Origin: Chlorella sorokiniana
Lineage: Eukaryota; Chlorophyta; Trebouxiophyceae; Chlorellales; Chlorellaceae
Direction: 5' to 3'
Assembly: GCA_025917655.1 (NCBI GenBank)
Contig: CP084617.1
Location: 868,001 to 932,000 of the forward strand
Length of the DNA: 64,000 nt
The position numbers and the translations under genes are program-made. Under the pieces are notes generated by a model that was not told the DNA's origin, did not search any database, and worked only from the letters and a program-made list of their open reading frames with translations. Shown piece after piece: positions 52,865-62,000 of this stretch. Each line of letters opens with the position of its first letter. Positions within the stretch are counted from its first letter, which is position 1.

Positions 52865-55837
52865 TCAGAACAGGTTGGCCAGGCGCAGGCTGTCCTTGTT
52901 GGTGAGGCCCATGGCCTGCAGCACCGCGCTGCGCACGATCTGCAGCAGCATGCCGCGCCGGTCCAGCGCCATCGCCAGGCGGTGAGACTCAACCGAGTAA
53001 ATCTGTATGAATGGGAGAAGGGGGAGGGGGGGGCAAGCTCACCTTGATGGGCGCTGAGCAGGCAGGAGCTGCCTACAACCGAGTGCTTCATGCAGCACAG
53101 TCATAAAGCCCCCTTCCCAAGTCTCCCCCACCACACACACACACACAAGAAACCACTTGCGATGCCGCCCCCACCACCACACACACACACACACACCTGC
53201 ATCTTGATTCCCTCCTGGGACGGCAGGCAGCGTGCCTGGTCCAGGTCGTGCCGCCAGCTGCCGGTGTGCACCACCACGGTGCCGCCGCAGGCTGCCACGT
53301 TCTCCAGCACCCGCCGCTTCAGCGTGGCGTGCCAGCTGGCGTCCTCGCCGGGGCTGTTCGGGGAAGGAGGGTGCAAACAATTCGGGCTGAAGGGTGTGCA
53401 CAAGCTGTCGGCGTGCAGCTTGCCGTCAGGTGTTGCATGGCAAGCATCCACATGGAGCAGTCCGGGTGCCCCACTCCCTGCAGCGGCTGCCGCCCCGCGG
53501 CTGCGACGCCCTCCCCGCCTCCCGCCCGCCCACCGAATGGAGGAGGTGGCCAAGTCGACCTGCGGCGTCCAGGCGTGCACCTCCGTGGCCAGGTGGGCAA
53601 AGAGCAGGGCCCCGAGGCGCCCATGGAGTCGCCGATGAAGATGACGTGGCGGTACGGCGCGCACGCGGCGGCCAGCCGGCGCTCGTAGTGCTCGTAGCCC
53701 TCGTCGCCGCCTGGGGGAGGGGGAGCGGGGGCGCAGGTTGAACATGAGTCGTGCGAGCCAAGGAGGTGGGTGAACGAGTGGGCACCAGGGAAGGGCCACC
53801 GAGGCGGGAGGAGCTGCGGGGTGCCTCTGTGTGGGATACGGGCGCCTCAGTAGTTTTGCTGCTGGGTTTGGCTGGTTCTCTGGAGGCTTCAAGCCCCCTG
53901 CCACACGCGTGCGCAAGCGCCCAGCCCAGCCCCGGCCCAGGCCTGGCCCCTTCCTCAACTGGGGCCGCCAGCTCACCTCCGTACCACGAGCGGTGCGGGT
54001 CCACCACGTAGAGCACATCAAAGTCCTGCTCGGCGGGGGTCTCCGCCGCCTCGCGCACCTTGCGCAGCAGGCCCCCCAGTTGGGCGTGCCCGGCGCGGAG
54101 CCAAACGACACCACCAGCACCTCGGCGGCGGGGGGGGGGCGTCGGCGCCCGCCGCCGCGGCCGCCGCCGTCGGGCGCGCTCCAGCTTGAAGTAGCCATGG
54201 CCGCCGCCGGCCTGGGGTCCCGCCGACACGCGCAGCTTGCCAGAGGCGAGGGCGGCATCCAAGAGGGCGGCGGGCGCGCCCTGCAGCTGGGCCTCATCCA
54301 GGCCGAGGGCAGACAGGCCCGAGGAGGGCAGCGCGGCCAGCAGGTCCGCCATGGCTTCGAGCGTCAGCGGGTTGCCCTCCAACCACAGCGTGCGCAGCGC
54401 GGGGGCCTGCACGGGCGTAAACCAGCACGCTGCACACTTGAGTGCCTGCGCTGCCGTCCAGCATGCCATCGGGCATGGCATGCACGGCAGCACGCTGCAG
54501 CCCGAGCATGGCAGGGGCCCGCTGATGCTGCAGCCACCGAGCACCTAACAATCCTAGCAATTGTGCGTGTCGAGCCCCGACCCACCTGCAGCACCGCGGC
54601 CGGGAACTGCTGCAGCTGGTTGCCGTAGAGGGAGAGGGAGCGCAGCGCGGGGCGGCCCTCAGCGAGGACGGCACCGCCGCCAGGGAGCAGTCTGCCGCAG
54701 ACAGGTCGCGCAGCGCGGGCAGCGTGCCCAGGCTGTCGGGCAGGAAGGCCAGCCGCGGGTTGCCCTGCAGGCTCAGCTCCTCCAAGGCAGACAGGCCGCC
54801 TATGCGCGGCGGCACCTCCCTGCGAGCGTGCGCAGGCAGGGGTACATGGCTTGCTGCCGATCGCAAGGACAGGCGCAAAGGTAGGTAGCGCTGTGCAAGT
54901 CGGGCAGGCGCGGCGGCGCTGCCCTCCCGCCCCCCCGCTGCACGCGCCGCGCCAGCTCACCGCAGCTGGTTGCCGTGCAGCGACAGCTTCTTGAGGCTGG
55001 TCAGGCTGCCGATGCCCCCGGCAGGGCCTCCAGCCTGTTGCCCGAGCAGCTCAGCTCCTGCAGCGCCGCCAGCGCAGACAGCCCCTCCGGCAGCGCCGCC
55101 AGCCGGTTGCCGCTCAGCGACAGCTGCGTCAGCGCCGTCAGGCGGCCCAGCTCCCCCGGCAGCCCCTCCAGCAGGTTGCCGTGCAGCCAGAGGCCGCGCA
55201 GCGAGGCCAGCTGGCAGAGGGCGGGGGCAGGGCCGCCAGGCGGTTGCCCGCCAGCTGCAGCCGCGACAGGCTGGCGAGGCGGGCGAGGTCGGCCGGCAGC
55301 GTCTCCAGCTGGTTGCCTGCCAGGGACAGCTCCTCCAGCCCTGCGGGGCACACAGGGCGCGCTGGACCGCTGGTGAGCGCTGTCCTTGTAATAGGAGCGT
55401 GCTGGTGGGGTGTGACTCACTGTGTGGCCAGGCTGTGCTGCCACGCACGTGGTGCATGCACGCAGCTGGGCGCGCGAGTGAGCCGGGGCATGCAGCCGCC
55501 CCTCACCCGGGATGTCAAAGGCGGCCGGCGGGACGGCCGACAGCTCGCAATCCGACAGGTCCAGCCTGCCCGACCCCTCTGCCAGCATGCACTTCACCCG
55601 AATCGACTGATCCTCCAGCACCTCGGCGCCGCCGCCGCCGCTGCGGCATGCCGACCCGCGCTGCCGGCCGGCTGCATGCTGGGGCTGCTGGGGCTGCTGG
55701 GGCTGCTGCTGGTGAGGGCGACGCGGCGGCTGCAGGGTGGGCTGCCGTGCTGACGCTGCGCCCGAAGAGCATGCCGGCCGGCCTGCCGGGCGGGAGGCGG
55801 CGTGAGGGGCGCCGGCACCCGCCGCCAACGAAGCCAT
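52865..55837 (-). CDS. Leucine-rich repeat protein fused to an alpha/beta-hydrolase-like domain
   Basis: Seven or more exons. After a Pro/Gln-rich N-terminus (start 55837) come about eleven LRRs of the 23-residue intracellular type: LDLSDCELSAVPPAAF, LEELSLAGNQLETLPADLA, LRGLWLHGNLLEGLPGELG, LTQLSLSGNRLAALPEGLS, LKKLSLHGNQLR, LEELSLQGNPRLAFLPDSLG, LRSLSLYGNQLQQFPAAVL and LRTLWLEGNPLTLEAMADLL (about 55560-54330). The C-terminal part has EVLVVSFGSAPGTPNWG (about 54125), DFDVLYVVDPHRSWYGG (about 54025-53975), YRHVIFIGDSMG (about 53650-53620), LLFAHLATEVHAWTPQVDL (about 53605-53550) and HTGSWRHDLDQARCLPSQ, ending SLRLANLF. GDSMG fits a nucleophile elbow (GxSxG). Several one-base frame breaks occur, nearly all in G/C runs. 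Substrate unknown. Confidence 0.82.
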
Positions 55838-56011
55838 GTGGCGCTGTCACTTCTTGCGCAGCACCCGCCGCGCCTTTGCTAGTGCTTCCTGAGCCGAGGC
55901 GGACTCCCACAGGGGCGCCTTCCACTTGCCGTCTGCAGCGGCAGCCCGCGCTTGCGTCAGGGGCCGGCCAGCCGGCAACACAGGCGCTGAAGCATTTGTT
56001 GGAAACGAAGG

Positions 56012-56227
56012 CTAGACAATGGTACGGCCAATGCGCGAAAACATGGCAGTCAGCACACTGCCCAAGCGCTCCGGCTTGCCTGGCTGCTTTTTGAAGTCGG
56101 GGCCCGGCGGCGGCAGCTCGCCGGGCTTCTGCGGCTGCTGGGGCGCGCGGCCGCTGGCCTCCAGGGTCTGATGCAGGACAGCAAGGGCTAGGGAGGCTGC
56201 AGTAATGCCGGCAATAGCTCCCCACAT
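56012..56227 (-). CDS. Small single-pass membrane protein, unrecognised
   Basis: A single-exon frame from ATG at 56227 encodes 71 residues: MWGAIAGITAASLALAVLHQ (one N-terminal membrane helix), a Pro-rich middle (PQQPQKPGELPPPGPDFKKQ) and a basic end (VLTAMFSRIGRTIV). The size and layout resemble small accessory subunits of organellar complexes, but no family is recognised. It lies 175 bp upstream of the LRR-hydrolase gene on the same strand. It could instead be the first exon of a longer gene. Confidence 0.45.
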   Translation of the reverse strand: MWGAIAGITAASLALAVLHQTLEASGRAPQQPQKPGELPPPGPDFKKQPGKPERLGSVLTAMFSRIGRTIV

Positions 56228-56746
56228 GCCCTTGTGGCAGGCAGGCACACGCAGCACGCTGCCAATCAGACAACCAGGGGTGCGGGTGGTGCCTGCAAGC
56301 GGCAGAGTCAGTGGCAGGCTGTCAAGTGGTGCATCGTAGTTTGACGGTGCATCGTAGTTTAACAGGGCACATGCGTTGCAAACGGTGCGGGATGTGCTAA
56401 ACAGTCAGGCAGCAGCACAACAAGCCGAATACAGCGGGGCGTCACCTGCCAAAACAGAAGCCCCCTTTGGCGGTGATGAATGACTCTGTGCAGGCGAACC
56501 AGAACGTCAGCTCACCCGGGGAGATCACGAAGCCAGAAATCCACCTCGGGGAGTGCAGCGAGTGACAGCACGACGCAGCAGGCAAGTGTCGAGTTCATCA
56601 GGCGGTGTCGTTGCATGCATGCAGCTCGTGGGCTTATCTGGAAGATAACTAAGGCCAAAGAACGCTGTCAACCCCTTTGACTCTCACATGCAGCAGTAAG
56701 CAAGCGAGCTCTGCGACAGTTCCGCTCGACAGCCACCTTAGAAGCA
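56228..56746. other. Divergent intergenic region upstream of EMG1
   Basis: About 520 bp. It contains a direct repeat around 56330-56360 (GGTGCATCGTAGTTTGAC / GGTGCATCGTAGTTTAAC), possibly regulatory. No gene seen. Confidence 0.5.
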
Positions 56747-58096
56747 ATGTCTGGAGGGTTAGAAGTTGTTGATTATGACGAACCAGCAGCAGCGAGCGGC
56801 AGCGGCAGCGGAGTTATCTTTGTGCTGGAGAATGCGCAGCTAGAGGCCGCCAAAGTGGGCAAGAATTACGAGCTTCTAAACTGCGATGACCACGCCAACT
56901 TCATGCGGCGGCACAACAAGGACCCAGCCAACTACAGGCCGGACATTTGCCACCAGGTCGGCGCCGCCGCCTCCCAGGGCAGTGTTGTCCTGCTCTCTTC
57001 ATGGACCTGGTCTGCACTGCTGGCTGGCCCAACACCGTGACGTTTGCTGTGCGCTTGTGCCGGTCCCCTGCAGGCGCTGCTGGCGATCCTAGACAGCCCC
57101 TTGAACAAGGCGGGCAAGCTGAAGGCGCTGTACGTGCACACGGCCAAGAACGTGCTCATCAAGGTCAACCCGCAGGTCAGTAGGCACCGCTTCCTTTGAT
57201 ACTTGAGCACTGAATCGGAGGTGCCATAGCTGGCAGTGTTGTGGCAGAGGCCTCATGCAGCCTGACCTGGCCATGTTTCGCGGCTGGTCCGCCGCTGACC
57301 GGCAGCGGGCGCTGGCCCCCACCCCTGCCGCCCCCTGGTGCAGGTGCGCCTGCCGCGCACCTTCCGCCGCTTCTGCGGGCTCATGGTGCAGCTGCTGCAG
57401 AAGCTGAGCATCCGCGCCACCAACGGGCCCGACAAGCTGCTCAAGGTGGTCAAGGGCCCGGTCACCAAGTACTTCCCGCCGGGTGCGCTGGGCAGCTGCC
57501 GCGCAGCTGCATGGGTGGAGGGCGACGGCGCGCAGCAGCGGTCTTCACTGTAGCCAGCGGTGTGTGCCCAGCGGAGCTTTATCATGCCCGCAGCCGCGGC
57601 ACAAGCAGACGGCTGCCTCCCACCCCCACATGGCCCCGGGTGTAACCGGCATGCCCCCCGCCCTCACCTCCCTCCCTGCCTGCTCTGCCGCCGCAGACGC
57701 CCACCGCATCGGCTTCTCCCACTCCTCCAAGACGCTGGTGGCCATGCACGACTGGGTGCTGCGCCCGAGCTCGACGACAAGCCGCTCGTCTTTGTGGTCG
57801 GCGCCTTTGCGCACGGAAAGGTGCGCCGGCGCGCTTGCCACCGCAGCACCTGCATGCAGCAACAACTGGGGTGCGCAGCCTGCAACGCACAGCAGCGGCC
57901 ACGCTCTCCTGTGCCACAAATGCTGTATCCCGCCTGCTTGCACCTCAAAGTCCTCCTGTTTTGTGCACGCCTTGCGCCGCAGATCGACGACAGCTACGTG
58001 GACCAGTACATCTCCATCTCGCAGTTCCCGCTGTCGGCGGCGTACGCCCTGGGGCGCATCACAAACGCGCTGGAGCAGAAGTGGGCCATCGTGTGA
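56747..58096 (+). CDS. EMG1: 18S rRNA pseudouridine N1-methyltransferase EMG1/NEP1
   Basis: A SPOUT-family enzyme that methylates a pseudouridine of small-subunit rRNA and is required for 40S assembly in the nucleolus. Exons: 56747-56956, 57074-57175, 57344-57481, 57697-57821 and 57983-58096. Conserved blocks: [140 protein letters not shown] (the SAM-site loop) and [20 protein letters not shown], ending QKWAIV. Length is normal for the family. The frame breaks once at about 57763 (CGCCCGAG, one base short) between DWVLR and ELDDKP, inside an otherwise well-conserved exon. Confidence 0.93.
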
Positions 58097-59008
58097 GGCG
58101 GCCCTGGACGGCCTGCAGCCACGCTTTCCAGCCCACCAGTTCCGATTGTTTTTAAGCCCACCTGACGTGACTTGACACTCCTTGCCGCCCCCGCTGCCGC
58201 GCTCGCCAACATAGCCTCTCTGCTCACTCTGCCCGCTGTATGTCCGCTGCTCCTCTTTGTTTGACGCTGATGCTGGTCTTGAACTGAAGTGAATCTTATT
58301 GGATTGCGAACAGTTTCAGGCTGATCAGCAACAGAGTGATGGCTGCCCTCTGCCGCATGCTGTGCGGCAGGACGGGCCCAGCCGTGACGTGCTTTGCGGC
58401 TTCAACTTCTGTGGCGTCAATGGCGGCGTTTCCGACATGCGGAGAGCCAGCTGCAGGCTCAGCAGGATTGTGAACGACGGGCCGGACAACGAATGTCTTG
58501 CCGCCTGTGCGGCGCCCTAGAGGCTGCCCAACTTCTGCGCCCAAAAGAAGCACACAAGCAAGCATTTCATCAGAACACTGCCAACCCTTCCTCCCGCCCT
58601 GTCTTCCAAGCCGCACCCCCTTCGTGAGAGTGCTTGGTTACATCGATAGCCGGCGAGCGGTGCCGCCAATGGGGAGGGACGGGCAACAAGGTCAAGCTGA
58701 GGGAGTGTCACGCCAGTGCACGTCGAGTCACGGTCGCAAAAGAATCCAGAGGAGCACGAGAAAAATGGAGCGGGAAGCGAGACACAGCAGGCAGCAGGCA
58801 GCGAGCGCGGCGGGTGGGCCGCCGCGCCCTGCAGGCGATGCGCGTCGGCATCGTGTCGCGGCAACAAGGGGGCTGCTGTGCCCCAGCAGCTTTAGGGTTG
58901 CAGCAGAGCAGAAAGGGCTTGAGGGAGTAATTGCAGCAAAGCAGGAAGGAATTCAGGTAGTGGATGTTGAGAGAGCCTCGGGGGCGCGCGGCGGCGGGTC
59001 GCTCGAGC
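58097..59008. other. Convergent 3' intergenic region
   Basis: About 910 bp between EMG1 and the CHUP1-like stop. No open frame with coding character. A TG/GA microsatellite lies just beyond it, at about 59231-59264, in the last CHUP1-like intron. Confidence 0.45.
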
Positions 59009-62000
59009 TCACGCCCACTTTGTGTTGCGCAGCCACTGCGGGTCCAGCATGCGTGCATAGTGCACCGTGTGCTCGTGCAGCTGGTCGTACGCGGCCTCCG
59101 CGGCGTTGTTGAAGCCGCCGCAGAACTGGTGCACCTTGAAGGCGCCGATGGCGGCGGAGCCCAGCGGCTGCAGCACCGCCCCTGTGTTCCAGCCCTTGGC
59201 CCTGAGCACAGGGGCACACAGGGGGAGGGGGTTATGTGTGTGTGTGTGTGAGAGAGAGAGAGAGTGCGCTTGGAGGGCAGCGGGGCGGCGATGGAGCGCC
59301 GGAAGAAAGGTGAAGGTGCAGGGGGGGGCCGCAGCCTGTGGGGCCTTCACCCCAAAGTCACTTGATTCTGGGCTGGCGGCAAGTAACCCTCCCCCTCCCC
59401 AACCCCCCACACAGGCCGGCCCCCACCTGACAATGTCCTCTCGCCAGTCCAGGGCGTGCTGCATCAGCGCGACGGCGGCGCGCTGGCTGGCCCAGCGCAG
59501 GTCGGTGAGCAGCTGGGTGTCCCACGGGATGCCGGCCTTGGCCATGCGCTGGCGCAGCGGGTCGTAGGGGTACTGCACGCGGGACACCGCGGCCGCGCAG
59601 CTGTCAATGTAGGCCGACAGGCGGTGGCTCTCCGCAATGACGGAAGCCTGCGGGTGGATGCGGGGGTGGGGCACACAGGAAAATGCACATTGTCAGCCGT
59701 TTGATACTTTGATGAATTGTAATGGCTGCCCAGTGGAACTTTTGGTGGCGGTGAGCCGGGGCAGGCGTGCAGCAAGGCAGCGGCAGCAGCAGCGGCACGA
59801 CCGCCCGCTGGCCCTGCTCTAAAAACCAACCAACGAGGCGGACAGACAGACAAGCCAGCAGGCAGGCACACAGAACATCAACAACAGCAAGCATGAAGCG
59901 TGAGGCAGCCGCGGAAGGGTGCGCGCCTGCAGGTCGCACTGCCAGTTGTGCATGGCGTCACACATGTCCAGCAGGCCGTCAAAGGCGTCGGCCGCCTCGC
60001 AGAGCAGGCGCCAGCGGCGCGCGGGAGGCGACGGCGGCGTGGCCGTCGCACGGGCGTCGCCGCCCTGCGCCCGCACGTCCGCCACAAAGTCGGCCACCTG
60101 CTGCAGCGTTTCGGGCTGGAAGGCGGCGATGGCGGCGCCGCGGGCCGCCAGGGTGGGCAGGTACGCCGCCGCCTCCTCCGCGCTCATCTCGGGCTCAGCA
60201 GGCGCAGCGGGCGAGGGCGAGGGCGAGGCGGAGCCCCAGCGCGGCGCGGGCTGGGCGTGGCGGCGGGCGTGGCGGGGGAGGCCGAGGCGGCGGCGGCGCC
60301 GCGAGCGGAGGCCGGGGCGTGGCGCTGCGCGCGCGGAGGCCGGGGGCGTGGCGGCGCCGCGGGGCGAGGGCGTGGCGGCGGCCGCCGCCGCCGCCGCTGG
60401 AGCGCCGCCGCCGCTTGCCGTCGCCGTACATGTCGGCGTGCACCTCGTCCCAGGCCACGGTGACTGGCACGATGCCGCGCCCCTGCGACATCTCGTTGTA
60501 CAGGGCGATGACGCGCGGGTCGCGCTTGATGGCGTCCTCCGGGGCTGGCCGCACGCCCCGGCTCTTGCGCCGCGGCCGCGGCTCCGTCAGGTTGGGCACC
60601 CGGAACTTGGGCGGCTCGATGGGCGGCTTGACGCGCGGCGGGCGCGGCGCCAGCGACGGGGGCGGGGCGGCGGCCGCGGCGGCGTGGGCAGCCGCTTGGC
60701 GCGCTCGATGGCGCGCCACGCCACCTCGCGCACGTCCGACGACACCGCGGGCGGGTGCTGCGGGAGGCGGGGAGGCACCCGGCAGCGACGCTTGTGATGC
60801 GCGCATGGGCAGGGGGTGGGAGACGGTGGGGAGCTCGGGGCAGCCTGCTGAGCATGCAAACGCCGCGCACGCCCAAGCACGCGCGTGCAGAGCTGGGGGT
60901 GGTGCACGCGCGGCGGTGGGCATGTGCCGCCGCTGCACTGGGTAATCGCTGTGCTATATGGAAGCGCCACGCCTTCCTGCCTGCCTCCCCTGCCGGCTTG
61001 GCTGCCCTGCCCAGCCCTCTTGGGCACCCCACCACCCCTGCCCTGCCCCTGGGTCCATCCACGCATGTGCAGCGCGGCCGCCCCAGCAGCCCCTGCCGGC
61101 GGCTCTCTCACCCGCACTTTGAAGCCGCGCTTGCCGAGGTCCCGCACCAGGGCGGCGATGGCGGCCTCGAACGCCTCCTGCCCCTGCTTCAGCGATGGCT
61201 GCAGTTGAGGGGGGGGCAGGGTAGGGATGACAGCCTGTCTGGGCAGCCGCGCGGGCGTGCAAGCAAGGCAGCGTCAGCCTCAGCCCGCAGGCGCTCCGCA
61301 ACGCTGTGCTGCCGTGCTGCCGGGCAGGGGTTGGTGGGGTGCGCTGCCCGCGCCGCGGCGCCCCCGCACCTTCTTCTTCTCTATCTGGCGCTTGAGGTCG
61401 CGCAGGGTCTGCAGCGCGGCCTGGGTGGGCTGCAGCTGCAGGCCCACATCCCGCAGCCGCCCCTCCGCAAGAGGGTACTCCTTGCTGCGGGGGCCAAGCA
61501 GCGGGTAGTGAGCGTGTGTGTGGGTGGGTGGGTGGGTGGGTGGGTGGGGGCGGGAGGGGCCTCGCGGACCGGCAGGCAGGGGCCCGCTAGGCGGTGCAGC
61601 GAAAGCCGTTTGCAGAGGACCGCCCGTCGACATGCAGGCAATCGGAGATGCACAATAGACGGCCAGTGGGGCGCCCGGGGACCCGCCGCAGCACCTGAGG
61701 AAGGCGAGGCGGTGGTAGGCCTCGTCGAAGGGGTCTTCCTCCAGCCCCGCCTTCTCCAAGTCGTTGGCCTCCCGAGCGGCACGCGTCTCCTGCACGCAGG
61801 CAGGCAGCGGAGAGCGGCTCAGCAGCCGTGGCGCGCATACCGACACACAGCAGCGCGTGCTGCAGCGGGGGCAGGCGGACGCTGGAGTGTCCCCTCCCGC
61901 TCCTTCCCATTCTGCACCTGCCACTTACCCTACACCAGGGGCCCCCGTCCACCTCCCCACAAACACAGCTCATGTCCCACCTCCCACTCTCGCGCACACA

